Source: Desnuesiella massiliensis (GTDB taxonomy: Bacteria; Bacillota; Clostridia; Clostridiales; Clostridiaceae). Taken from it: a stretch of DNA of 64,000 nucleotides. The notes beneath the pieces are model-generated. The model was given only the letters and a program-made list of their open reading frames with translations, was not told where the DNA came from and ran no database searches. The stretch spans positions 124,001-188,000 of the forward strand of contig NZ_LN879456.1 of assembly GCF_001403615.1 (NCBI RefSeq). The letters are read 5' to 3'. Both the position numbers and the translations under genes were made by a program. Below, one piece after another: positions 43,588-52,172 of the stretch (position 1 is its first letter; each line of letters begins with the position of its first letter).

Positions 43588-43623
43588 AAGGTAGTTCTTA
43601 GGGCAAAGCCTAGGAGCTACCTT
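43588..43623 (+). terminator. Terminator at the end of the tail locus
   Basis: A 15-bp stem with two G-U pairs (AAGGTAGTTCTTAGG / CCTAGGAGCTACCTT), loop about 6 nt, followed by T5. Confidence 0.88.
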
Positions 43624-43628
43624 TTTTT

Positions 43629-43927
43629 ATTTTTTGGTAGTGGCATTCTTAAATAAAAGCTTAAAGTAAATAAACATCAAATTTCGTAACATGTCGGAAG
43701 TTTAAAAATAAAAAGTCCTTATTATCTATTTTATTTTGATTTTTAAAAGTTATAACGAGTAAAGCTCCTATTTTGTTAGTACAGGTATTTTTTAGTGAAA
43801 TTGTGTAATGTTTAATTTTGTATAAATAGTTAGCAATAATAAAGATTTTGTAACCATTTGTTTTATTACTGAATATTTTATACTATATAGTATTAATATA
43901 AACAAAAATTAGGAGGTTAAAAGTATT
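43629..43927 (+). promoter_or_regulatory. Intergenic region before the multicopper oxidase gene
   Basis: About 300 bp without a gene. The only clear motif is a 12-bp palindrome TACTATATAGTA at 43881-43892, close to the AGGAGG site at 43911. It could hold a -10 element or an operator. I cannot assign a sigma factor. Confidence 0.35.
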
Positions 43928-45421
43928 ATGGCAAAGAAACTTTTTTATAGCTTATATGCTACTGACGGTTTTATTGACCTCCCAACTGACCCAACGGGAT
44001 GCTTAGAACGTAGAAATATATACGTTTTTGGTTTTGTAGGAGGTTTATGGAAATTTCAAGATAAATGTACAGGAAAATATACAATTTGTGATTCAGACTT
44101 AGATCCTTCAAATATAACAAAACGAGATGAGTTAAGAGGAACAGCTGTAATCCCATCCCCATTAATAAAAATGGATGTGGATGATGAACTGTTTATAACA
44201 TTTACTAACTTGGGTTTGCTAAGAGCTAAAGAACCAATTTTAGATGTTCATAGTATTCATATTCATGGTGGACATGTGGCAACACAGCTTGATGGTGTAC
44301 CGGAAACTTCCTTCGGAGTACCGGTAACTCCTATAGGTAAGCCTTCAATCAGTATAACTTATTACTTCAAACCAGAAACTCCTGGAAGTTATTTTTATCA
44401 CTGCCATCAAGAAGCTGCAGAGCATGTTCAGATGGGAATGTATGGGGGACTAATAGTATATCCAGCTGCTGCAGATGTCCGCAAATTTATTAATTCAAAG
44501 GGTATCACCAATAGGAATTTTGCAAACTCGGAGCCTAGCAGTTTTTTCGATAAAGAATATGTAATACTCTTATCTGATATTGATTCTAGGTGGCACGATG
44601 CTGTTCAAAATCAAACTGGCTTTAACCCTGTGGAATTTAGACCTGACTGGTGGCTAGTAAATGGCCGTGCTTTTCCTGATACACTCTTACCTTCAGGAAC
44701 TGCTGTAGGTGGCGGGGCTTATAAAATTCCTGCAGGATACGATTCTTATGTTCATATTAAGAATGGGCAAAAATTCCTGCTTCGCCTCATTAATATGGGG
44801 TATCAGCCAGTTCCATGGCATACTCATGGTTGGCATGGAATGATAGTTAATAAGGACGCACATCCGAATATGCATATGGAAAAGGTCTTCACTCAATTAG
44901 TTGGCTCTGGAGAAAGCTATGATCTTCTATTTATTGCTGAAGATAAACGGTTGAATTATGAAGATTATATTTTCTGCGGTAAAAGTGGATTTCCACCATT
45001 AATGACTCAAGTTGATGATGCAACTAAAGAATCTAAAGCTGAAGGTACTTTTATGCCGGGATTTGGTGATTCAGACACCCTATGGGCGAACACTCCAGAG
45101 GCAGGTGGTACTACATTATGTCCGTTCCCGGGAAACTTCAAAGTTCAGAACTACGGTACCTCAGATAGATTATTCTTTCCGCAGTTTTATATTGCTCATA
45201 ACCACGATGATTACAAGGTTACCAATAATGGCGTATATCCTGGAGGACAATTAATATTCATTCAAACTGATTTGCCAAAGGAGAGACCTTATCCTCCTTG
45301 TGGACCTAAGACTAATCAGGAGGTAGATGATAAGTTTTTCAAAGTACAGACTTGTGGGGAGAACACTGATCTAAAGGCAGATGAGCAGTTTCTAAAATTA
45401 CGGACTTGCTTTGAGATTTAA
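43928..45421 (+). CDS. Multicopper oxidase-type protein
   Basis: 497 aa. Copper motifs: HSIHIHGGH, YHCHQEAAEHVQMGM, PWHTHGWHG and IAHNHDD, the four His-rich sites expected for type 1, 2 and 3 copper. Motif order differs from CotA-type three-domain enzymes, in that the HCH...HxxM site lies in the first half. There is no obvious signal peptide. A short repeated tail (DDKFFKVQTC and DEQFLKLRTC) ends the protein. In an anaerobe, a spore-coat or exosporium role (as for CotA) is possible, but this is inference. Confidence 0.82.
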   Translation: MAKKLFYSLYATDGFIDLPTDPTGCLERRNIYVFGFVGGLWKFQDKCTGKYTICDSDLDPSNITKRDELRGTAVIPSPLIKMDVDDELFITFTNLGLLRAKEPILDVHSIHIHGGHVATQLDGVPETSFGVPVTPIGKPSISITYYFKPETPGSYFYHCHQEAAEHVQMGMYGGLIVYPAAADVRKFINSKGITNRNFANSEPSSFFDKEYVILLSDIDSRWHDAVQNQTGFNPVEFRPDWWLVNGRAFPDTLLPSGTAVGGGAYKIPAGYDSYVHIKNGQKFLLRLINMGYQPVPWHTHGWHGMIVNKDAHPNMHMEKVFTQLVGSGESYDLLFIAEDKRLNYEDYIFCGKSGFPPLMTQVDDATKESKAEGTFMPGFGDSDTLWANTPEAGGTTLCPFPGNFKVQNYGTSDRLFFPQFYIAHNHDDYKVTNNGVYPGGQLIFIQTDLPKERPYPPCGPKTNQEVDDKFFKVQTCGENTDLKADEQFLKLRTCFEI

Positions 45422-45476
45422 AAATAATTAAAAGGGATGTCTTTTGTTGGATGCAGATATTCCAATGAGGTAGGAT

Positions 45477-45875
45477 ATGATTACAATATTAGTAACTATA
45501 GGTGTGTTAATAGCCATAACTATTTCACTTATCTTTGTATATTATTATCATTTTTGGATTCCTAAGAACAGGCCCTTTGAAGTAATAGGTTGTGTTCTAA
45601 CAGCTGATAATAACATTATTAACATTAGCTTTAAAATTAACAAAACTGGTATTATTACTAAAGAGATTAGCAAAATTCACATTATAGATGAGGAAACTGG
45701 AATAAAATTATCTTTACTAAGTCTCCCGAAATTTGGGAAAATGATAACTCGAAAAGACTATAAAGGCAGATATGGTTATATGATGTTTGTAAATATAGGA
45801 CATGTTGTAAAACATGATTCTAAGATTAGCGTTAATATAGGTGGCTATCAAAAAAAGCATGTAGCTGTAATTTAG
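45477..45875 (+). CDS. Small membrane-anchored protein downstream of the oxidase
   Basis: 132 aa. One N-terminal membrane helix (ILVTIGVLIAITISLIFVYY) and an outside domain of about 105 residues rich in Ile and Lys with predicted beta strands. No family recognised. The 55-bp gap suggests co-transcription with the oxidase gene, so it may tether or assist it. No terminator is seen between them. Confidence 0.65.
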   Translation: MITILVTIGVLIAITISLIFVYYYHFWIPKNRPFEVIGCVLTADNNIINISFKINKTGIITKEISKIHIIDEETGIKLSLLSLPKFGKMITRKDYKGRYGYMMFVNIGHVVKHDSKISVNIGGYQKKHVAVI

Positions 45876-45910
45876 AAAGTCTAAAGTATCCTTATTAGAA
45901 TTATATTATA

Positions 45911-45939
45911 TTGACATTTAAATTATGAAGTGGTATTAT
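45911..45939 (+). promoter_or_regulatory. Promoter of the purine riboswitch RNA
   Basis: TTGACA (45911-45916), 17 bp, TATTAT (45934-45939) with a TG just upstream of the -10: near-consensus sigma-A. Confidence 0.75.
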
Positions 45940-45962
45940 CTCTAAATGTGAAATTTAATATG

Positions 45963-46115
45963 CATCCATATAGATCTGATATAGGGTCAGAAGTTTCTAC
46001 AAGAGAACCGTAAATTCTCTAGCTATGGGTGAATCCAAATTCCTTAAATCAAAATTATATATTAAGGAAGCATTTAGAAGTTTAAACCATTGGATTTGCT
46101 CGTATCCAATGGTTT
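45963..46115 (+). promoter_or_regulatory. Purine-type riboswitch with terminator, no target gene
   Basis: Aptamer 45963-46031: P1 CATCCATA / TATGGGTG, P2 TCTGA / TCAGA, loop L2 TATAGGG, the conserved GTTTCTAC junction, loop L3 CCGTAAA, P3 AGAGAA / TTCTCT, and GCTATG in the last junction. The C of CTATG predicts a guanine-class ligand. Compared with B. subtilis xpt, the junctions carry two changes (TAG for TAA, GCTATG for ACTATG). Expression platform: terminator AAACCATTGGAT / ATCCAATGGTTT at 46084-46115, and ATCCAA after P1 that can pair with its TTGGAT. No gene follows within reach. Confidence 0.82.
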
Positions 46116-46127
46116 TTTATTATATAG

Positions 46128-46231
46128 GTTGCAAAAATCTAAGTACATTTCTTTAGCTTCAAAATTCCTAGGGTCTAACCTATTAAGTGGTGGAATTTTG
46201 AATCTAAGAAATGTAAGATTTTTAATGCAAC
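46128..46231 (+). repeat. Palindromic element (about 104 bp)
   Basis: Arms GTTGCAAAAATCT...TTCAAAATTCC and GGAATTTTGAATC...AGATTTTTAATGCAAC pair almost throughout, with a short loop at about 46170-46192. No ORF. It lies directly after the riboswitch terminator and may have displaced its original gene (inference). Confidence 0.7.
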
Positions 46232-46317
46232 ATATATATGTAGTTAACTTTTAACAAGCTATTTATAGTTAGATTTGTGCTTTTACCTCAATAAAAAAAT
46301 TAATGAAAAAATATATT

Positions 46318-46360
46318 ATGCATAGATAAAGATTGCTTAAAAGGTCTTTTATCTATGCAT
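46318..46360 (+). terminator. Second terminator after the riboswitch
   Basis: A 15-bp stem with one internal bulge (ATGCATAGATAAAGA with TCTTTTATCTATGCAT) and a T6 run. It isolates the riboswitch RNA from the gene at 46477. Confidence 0.8.
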
Positions 46361-46476
46361 ATTTTTTCTATTCTCTCTTTCTATTGTATATCATTAAAAG
46401 CTTTTATATAATATTCATAAATAAAGCTACTAAACTTTAAAGTTTTAATATCTCTATGCATAAAGGTGATAAAATT

Positions 46477-48162
46477 ATGAAATCTTTAATAGATATGACA
46501 CCCTACGAATTAGGAGAAACGGAAGCTGCTGAAGCTATACCTTATTTAATACAATATTTAAACAAAGGTAATGGCAATGAAAAACGCTTAGCGGCTTCAG
46601 CCATAAGAAAACTTTCAGAGAAACATAAAGAGCAATGTAATGAAGCGGTGCCCTACCTTTTGAAAAATCTTCAGCATATGGGACCGCAGGTTACACAATA
46701 TTCTCTGAAGGCTCTGTTAAAACTAGATATTCCAGAGCAAAGTATGAATATAATTGAGCGCATTAAGAATAATGACATAAAAGAATATAACAGAGCTATT
46801 GCCAAGGAAATATTAAGCAACTACAATAAAGAAGAAAATTGCGTAAATCAACAGGTTAATGCTGATGAAAGCCGATCAAATGAAAATATGGAGATTCTTA
46901 ATACTATAAAAATAAAGGATATTTATAAAGAAAAAAGATATGCAGCTCTTCTTGAGAAATGTGATGAAATGGGAATTGCCTATATGAAAGATTTGGGGAA
47001 GGTCAATATAAATAAGATTTATAATGATTTTTCTACAAAGAAAAGCATTATGCTGAAGTATTATATGTTAGTAAATAACCTGCAATACTTAAAGTACTGC
47101 AAAGATATTGATGATAATCTATTAAATAATATATTGCAGGAAAGAAGAGAACAATTAAGTAAAAATTTTAAAAACCCCCTAGGAGATATGGATAGTGACT
47201 ATGTAATGAAACTATTTAGAGGAGAAATATTAATTAGCAATAGTTTATGTAAAATCTATAAGGAATATGGAGAGAAATTTATTATACTATTAAATGAAAT
47301 TGCTGAAAAAGAGGCTTTAGAAAAGCAATGGGCAGCAATGCTGAAAATGAGATATAGCATAAATGAAAAGTTCTACACCCTGGCCTTTATTAGTGGTGAG
47401 TACAATATACCTAGGGAACAAGTAGAATTATCCATAAATAAACTTCTTAGCAGAATAGGGAGGAAAATACATAGCAGCTTAAAAAGAGCTGATTATAATA
47501 ATGATATACTGAATATATATTTTTATCTTTATGAAACCTTAAGTTTTTATGATAAGAAAGATTTCATTGAAAGAACAGTTTTGTTTGTGAAATATGGATT
47601 CCCAGATACACATGCTAAGCTAATAATTCATGTGATAGTTTTAATACTATACGGTAGAAACGTAGAATGGAAGGCTGAGTCCATATATGCTTCCTATAAT
47701 AAGCATATTAATAGTTTACAAAGTATAGCTGAACAAAAGGAGCTTTATAATAAAATAAATAGCAGCATAGTATGGCCATTAAAGGTTAAAAACCTCCATA
47801 GTACTGATTATACTAATATAAATACCTTAAGTTTCGTTGAAGAGGCTTTGAGAAGCAAAGGATTTAGTTACTATAGTCATAAGCTTAATAAGGAAGTGTT
47901 TTATAAAGGACTTTTGCAAAAGGATTATCTTCTGCTATTAGAAAAATGTGACGAAGTTATTTTCTATGTAAATTATCCCTTTAAGGTTAAAATGAAAGAA
48001 AGCATCATGTTAGTTGATATTTTTTTTGTCCTTAACAATGGTAAGGGTGTTATTATGGTGCTGCCCCCAGATGAATTAAATATAAAAAGAAGAGATGATG
48101 AAAAGATACATGTCATTAAACAGCTCTGTAAAGAAAAAGGATTAGGGCTTTGGATAGTATAG
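46477..48162 (+). CDS. HEAT-repeat protein with sigma-region-4-like and nuclease-like regions (unknown function)
   Basis: 561 aa from ATG 46477 (AAAGGTGAT site). Residues 1-105 look like HEAT repeats (AIPYLIQYLNKGNGNEKRLA; AVPYLLKNL). Residues about 280-335 resemble sigma region 4 / HTH (EKQWAAMLKMRYSINEKFYT followed by IPREQVELSINKLLSRI). The last 115 residues (SFVEEALRSKGFSYYSHKL; SIMLVDIFFVLNNGKGVIMV; KLCKEKGLGLWIV-like end) have the rhythm of a PD-(D/E)xK fold, but a clear D...ExK is missing. The family is not recognised. Confidence 0.6.
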   Translation: MKSLIDMTPYELGETEAAEAIPYLIQYLNKGNGNEKRLAASAIRKLSEKHKEQCNEAVPYLLKNLQHMGPQVTQYSLKALLKLDIPEQSMNIIERIKNNDIKEYNRAIAKEILSNYNKEENCVNQQVNADESRSNENMEILNTIKIKDIYKEKRYAALLEKCDEMGIAYMKDLGKVNINKIYNDFSTKKSIMLKYYMLVNNLQYLKYCKDIDDNLLNNILQERREQLSKNFKNPLGDMDSDYVMKLFRGEILISNSLCKIYKEYGEKFIILLNEIAEKEALEKQWAAMLKMRYSINEKFYTLAFISGEYNIPREQVELSINKLLSRIGRKIHSSLKRADYNNDILNIYFYLYETLSFYDKKDFIERTVLFVKYGFPDTHAKLIIHVIVLILYGRNVEWKAESIYASYNKHINSLQSIAEQKELYNKINSSIVWPLKVKNLHSTDYTNINTLSFVEEALRSKGFSYYSHKLNKEVFYKGLLQKDYLLLLEKCDEVIFYVNYPFKVKMKESIMLVDIFFVLNNGKGVIMVLPPDELNIKRRDDEKIHVIKQLCKEKGLGLWIV

Positions 48163-48265
48163 GAGGATGTGAAAAAAGGTATTCTATGGGTTTCCCTACA
48201 CCGCGCGTGGAGCCCCACGAGCGGCCCGTGAAAAAGAACACCTATGTTTTTCAAATCCTCCTATA
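48158..48265 (+). repeat. GC-rich palindromic element overlapping the stop codon of the HEAT-repeat gene
   Basis: Outer arms TATAGGAGGAT(g)TGAAAA and TTTTCAAATCCTCCTATA enclose a GC-rich core (CCGCGCGTGGAGCCCCACGAGCGG) with its own hairpin GTGG / CCAC. The stop TAG at 48160-48162 lies in the left arm. The base composition is unlike anything nearby. Confidence 0.65.
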
Positions 48266-48427
48266 GATAAACACTACGAAAACTTAGATTTATTAGGAAC
48301 ATTGTTAAAATCTTATTTATCTAAATATAGCTATTAAGGTATACATATCTATATTATTTTTATATAATTAAGTAGGATTAAAAATATAATTTGGTGTACT
48401 GTATTTTGTTGTAAGGGGGGATTTTAT

Positions 48428-49903
48428 ATGATACTAAATACACAGCAAAGAAAAATTATTAATTCAAAACCTTGTAAATATAGTTTGCTAAAGGGAAGTT
48501 TAAATACAGGAAAAACTACAACTTCTTTACATAGAGCTCTTTATTTAAAAAATAACTATTGTTTATATGAAGAGGATAGAATCCTAATCGTCACTGCTTC
48601 GGAAAATAAAACTGATGTAATAAACAAATATGATACAGTTTTAACTGAGAGTAAATCAGAATATTTGAGTTTGTTTTCTTCGGAAGATAAGGATGTACAT
48701 ATTTTTTCTATAGATGAACTTGTAGACTTATATTGCAAAAAATATATGTTAGCTCAGGAATTGAATTTTAAATTATTAACGCTAAAAGAAGAGAAATTAA
48801 GGCTGGTTGAAGAAGCTATAATAGAGTTAAATTCTTTATACAATGTGCCTAAATTATTAAACACTAAGTACGCAGAATTTTTCTTGGAAGAAATAAGCTG
48901 GATAAAGGCTATGAATTTAACAGAATTAGCAGAGTATCAATGTGCTGAAAGAACTGGGAGAAAGGTAAATAAAGGTCAAGGTCCACAAAGGATAGTTAAG
49001 AATTCTAATTATAGAGAGATAATATTTGAATTAATGCTTTTGTATAACATAAAACTAGGAGAAAAAGGTTTTATAGACCATGAGGATAAATGCCTTTTCG
49101 CTTTGGAACAAAGTCTTAGATTTTATGGAAAGGGATATACTCATATTGTAATTGATAGTATTCAAAAGCTTAATAAATGTCAGTTTGATTTTTTGATTTC
49201 TCTAGGTATAAAAAGGGATTATTCTACTTTTACTTTTATATATGATAATTTTACTTATAATAAAGAGTCAAATTCTTATTTTGTGAAAAACGGAAAATTA
49301 AATTTAAAAGGCTTTCCTGAAAGACCTAAAATTAATATATTAAAATATAATTTTGGAGAAGTGACACCTATGCAACAGGATTTAAAAGCGTTTTCTATGG
49401 AGAGCTATATATTCCAAGATTTAAGATTTAATAAGCGATTTAATTTTATAAGGGATAATAACAAGGCTGATGAGATTATTGTAAAAGAAGATGGAATAAA
49501 TGAAGTGTATTCTCAGGATGAGTTAGACATACTGCCTATGTATACGGATATAGCTGCTGGTGAGCCCTTGCTCATTAATCCAGAGCTGCAAGATAGTTTT
49601 TATTTGCCTAAATACTGGATTAAGAATATGAGAAATTGCTTTATGCTTAAGGTAAAAGGTGACAGTATGATAGGAGCTAATATTCAAGATGGAGACTATG
49701 TAATAATAAGGAAGCAAAGTTCTGCGCAAAATAATGATATTGTAGCTGTAGACTTAGATGGAAGTGCTACCTTAAAAAGATTGTCTTTAAGAAAAGGATT
49801 GGTAAGATTAATGCCTGAAAATACCAAATATTCTCCTATAGTAATAGAAGATAATAATGCCTCTATCATAGGTATAGCTTTAGCTGTGGTAAAGCCTAGG
49901 TAG
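48428..49903 (+). CDS. UvrD-like ATPase domain fused to a LexA-type self-cleaving peptidase domain
   Basis: 491 aa. N-terminal part is UvrD/Rep-like: Q-motif LNTQQRKII, Walker A G23-SLNTGKT, and a motif II position IVIDSIQKL where DExQ is expected, so ATPase activity may be lost. The helicase C-terminal domain is missing. Residues about 365-491 match LexA: cleavage pair Ala377-Gly378 (DIAAGEP), Ser413 (VKGDSM) and Lys450 (ATLKRL). Ser-Lys spacing is 37, as in E. coli LexA (119/156). No HTH is seen. A DNA-damage sensor or switch that is cut on RecA activation is inferred. Confidence 0.85.
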   Translation: MILNTQQRKIINSKPCKYSLLKGSLNTGKTTTSLHRALYLKNNYCLYEEDRILIVTASENKTDVINKYDTVLTESKSEYLSLFSSEDKDVHIFSIDELVDLYCKKYMLAQELNFKLLTLKEEKLRLVEEAIIELNSLYNVPKLLNTKYAEFFLEEISWIKAMNLTELAEYQCAERTGRKVNKGQGPQRIVKNSNYREIIFELMLLYNIKLGEKGFIDHEDKCLFALEQSLRFYGKGYTHIVIDSIQKLNKCQFDFLISLGIKRDYSTFTFIYDNFTYNKESNSYFVKNGKLNLKGFPERPKINILKYNFGEVTPMQQDLKAFSMESYIFQDLRFNKRFNFIRDNNKADEIIVKEDGINEVYSQDELDILPMYTDIAAGEPLLINPELQDSFYLPKYWIKNMRNCFMLKVKGDSMIGANIQDGDYVIIRKQSSAQNNDIVAVDLDGSATLKRLSLRKGLVRLMPENTKYSPIVIEDNNASIIGIALAVVKPR

Positions 49904-49958
49904 CAGAATTTTTAAATTCATACATTATTAGCTTTATTAAATTATAGGAGAGAAATTC

Positions 49959-51668
49959 ATGAGATTAACAATAAAAAGTAAGGTTATAGCATTGGGGGTA
50001 TTCTTTATAATCATTATTACATCCATGTGCATTTACTCCCAATCTATTCTTAAAAGTATAAATAGAAGTTCAGAAAATATAACAGAAAATTGGCTTAAAA
50101 AAGTTAAACTTTCACAGGCTATTAGCACTTTAGTATCGGACTATAGAATACTAGAATATGAGCATATAGTTTCAGATTCAGCAGAAATTAAGGATTGGGC
50201 AGAAAAGGATATTCAAAAATTAGATGAAGGTTTGAGGCAGCATATTTTGCTTTACGAGAACCTAATAAATGAAGCTGGAGAGAAAGAACTATATGATAGT
50301 ATAGTATCAAAATGGAAGGAATATTTAGAGGTAAATAAAACAGTTATTGATATAAGCAGAAGAAACCACATTAATGAGGCTGTAGCTGTTATGAACATTG
50401 AGTCTAAGGAGAAATTTAACAAAGTTAATGATGAGATTACTAAATTGGTCCAGTACGATGAAGCTAAGGCAGAAGAGGCTATGAATAGCAGTAAGAAAGA
50501 TTATAACCTTTCAAAAAATATATTATTAGGGATTAATGTGTCAGCTTTCCTCATAACTTTATTCATAATATTTTTAATATTAAAAAGCATATTAAAGCCT
50601 ATAAATATATTAAAAAAAGAATTTAATTCTTTGGCACAAAGCGGAGGAGATTTAACAAAGCAAATAGTAATCAAATCAAAGGATGAATTAGGAGAGCTGG
50701 CTTCAATAGTAAATAAATTTACAGATAATTTAAGGACAATTATGGTAGAGGTTTATGGAGCCATGGCTGTTACAGTAGATAGTATAGATAAGATAACTAT
50801 GAACATAGGATCCTTAGACATGAAAATTAATGATATAAATATATCTACAGAGGAATTATCCGCAGCTATGGAGGAGAATGCTGCTTCCACAGAAGAAATG
50901 AATGCTACCGCTAATGATATCTATGCCTCTCTAAATAGAATAAATGATAAAGCTGAAGAAGGAGCTAATGCATCCATAAACATAAGTAAAAGGGCGGAAG
51001 AACTCAAGGATAAAGCACAGTTTTCACAAAGAGAAGCCTCAAATATATATACAAGCTCTAAGATTAATTTAGAAAAAGCTATAGAAGAATGTAAAGTAGT
51101 AGAAAAGATAAATCTTTTCTCAGATACCATTGCTGAAATAGCAGGTCAGACCAATCTTTTAGCCCTTAATGCCTCCATTGAAGCAGCTCGAGCTGGTGAA
51201 GCAGGAAAAGGTTTTGCTGTAGTAGCTGAAGAGATTAAGAAATTAGCTGAACAGTCTAATAACGCTGTAAGTGAAATTCAAAGGCTGATTAATGGTGTAA
51301 CAATTTCTGTAGATAATTTATCAAAGGAGTCTACTGAATTATTATCCTTCATTAGTGAAAAGGTAAATAAGGACTATAGGGATATGGTGGACATTGGAGT
51401 TAAATATAGTGAGGATGCCCAGTTCGTAAAGTCTATCATGGTTAATTTCAGTCATGTATCAAAGGAAGTAGCCAAATCCTTAGAAAATTTAAATAAAGCT
51501 ATTGATGCTATAACTGCTAGTGCCGGAGATAGTGCTAATAATACCTCTAACATAGCGGAAAGCACATTGATTGCTAGAGAGAATTCTAATAATGCTAGCT
51601 TAGAAAGTAATAATGCTAAGAAAAGTGTGAATAGGCTTTTAGATTCTATTTCTAAATTTAAAGTATAA
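49959..51668 (+). CDS. Methyl-accepting chemotaxis protein
   Basis: 569 aa. First membrane helix about 8-28, an extracellular four-helix-bundle sensor (about 30-185), second helix about 188-210, HAMP (about 210-265), then the signalling coiled coil with the hairpin tip (EIAGQTNLLALNASIEAARAG in outline) near residue 395. It passes ligand signals to CheA/CheW. The ligand is unknown. It stands 55 bp after the UvrD-LexA gene. Confidence 0.93.
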   Translation: MRLTIKSKVIALGVFFIIIITSMCIYSQSILKSINRSSENITENWLKKVKLSQAISTLVSDYRILEYEHIVSDSAEIKDWAEKDIQKLDEGLRQHILLYENLINEAGEKELYDSIVSKWKEYLEVNKTVIDISRRNHINEAVAVMNIESKEKFNKVNDEITKLVQYDEAKAEEAMNSSKKDYNLSKNILLGINVSAFLITLFIIFLILKSILKPINILKKEFNSLAQSGGDLTKQIVIKSKDELGELASIVNKFTDNLRTIMVEVYGAMAVTVDSIDKITMNIGSLDMKINDINISTEELSAAMEENAASTEEMNATANDIYASLNRINDKAEEGANASINISKRAEELKDKAQFSQREASNIYTSSKINLEKAIEECKVVEKINLFSDTIAEIAGQTNLLALNASIEAARAGEAGKGFAVVAEEIKKLAEQSNNAVSEIQRLINGVTISVDNLSKESTELLSFISEKVNKDYRDMVDIGVKYSEDAQFVKSIMVNFSHVSKEVAKSLENLNKAIDAITASAGDSANNTSNIAESTLIARENSNNASLESNNAKKSVNRLLDSISKFKV

Positions 51669-51682
51669 TAAGGGGTGTTTAT

Positions 51683-52051
51683 ATGTTACATATGAATCAT
51701 GTGGGAATAATTGTAAAGGATTCAATAATATCTAGAAAGTTTTATTTAGAGGTTCTTGGATTGGAATTAGAAGGAATCCATGAAGATGAGAGAGTTATTC
51801 TTACATTTCTTAAAGCAGGACAAGGGACCATTGAATTGATAGAAAAAAAGAATGTAGAAGAAGTGCTGCCTAGAGGGGTAGTTGAGCATATAGCTTTTAC
51901 CGTAGAAAATATGGAGGAGAAAGTAAATAAATTAAAAGAATGCAATGTAACTCTAATTTCTGGAGAGCCTTATATTGTCGGAAAGAAGAAGATATTCTTT
52001 TTCCAGGGACCAGACGGGGAGAAGCTAGAATTTGTTGAAATATTAGCTTAA
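51683..52051 (+). CDS. VOC-family metalloprotein (glyoxalase-like)
   Basis: 122 aa, two beta-alpha-beta-beta-beta modules. Metal-ligand positions: His5 in MNHVGIIV, Glu in GTIELIE, His in VEHIAFTV, and Glu in KLEFVEIL. Methylmalonyl-CoA epimerase and lactoylglutathione-lyase-like enzymes share this pattern, and I cannot choose between them. Start ATG 51683 with AGGGGTG, 14 bp after the chemoreceptor stop. Confidence 0.85.
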   Translation: MLHMNHVGIIVKDSIISRKFYLEVLGLELEGIHEDERVILTFLKAGQGTIELIEKKNVEEVLPRGVVEHIAFTVENMEEKVNKLKECNVTLISGEPYIVGKKKIFFFQGPDGEKLEFVEILA

Positions 52052-52085
52052 TAACCTTCGAAAATATATATGATAGATAGAAAAT

Positions 52086-52112
52086 AACCAGATTAATTTT
52101 AGTTTGGTTGTT
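52086..52112 (+). terminator. Possible weak terminator
   Basis: Short stem AACCA / TGGTT with a long loop and a T7 run just after it. Confidence 0.4.
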
Positions 52113-52172
52113 TTTTTATTATTTTTTTTATGGCATAATATAAATGTAGTCTATATTAAGGAGATGCGAACT

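Larger units (their letters stand above)
27049..43623. mobile_element. Tailocin (R-type, diffocin/PBSX-like contractile tail) locus with embedded RiPP-like cassette
   Basis: Continuous set: repressor and protease (minus strand), sigma-like activator, then one long plus-strand run of sheath, tube, chaperones, tape measure, XkdP-U-like baseplate genes, fibre, a Cys-rich precursor/radical SAM cassette, holin and amidase. No integrase, replication, terminase, portal or capsid genes are seen, so it cannot package or move DNA by itself. The boundary is by gene content; no att repeats were recognised. Flanks are pssA and a multicopper oxidase. Confidence 0.85.

Noticed and set aside
27049..43623. 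Complete prophage
   Set aside because: No integrase, replication, terminase, portal or capsid genes and no att repeats recognised; a tailocin fits better.
48262..48427. Possible LexA/DinR box upstream of the UvrD-LexA gene (GGAACATTGTTA)
   Set aside because: Does not fit the GAAC-N4-GTTC rule of Gram-positive LexA; SOS control is not claimed from sequence.
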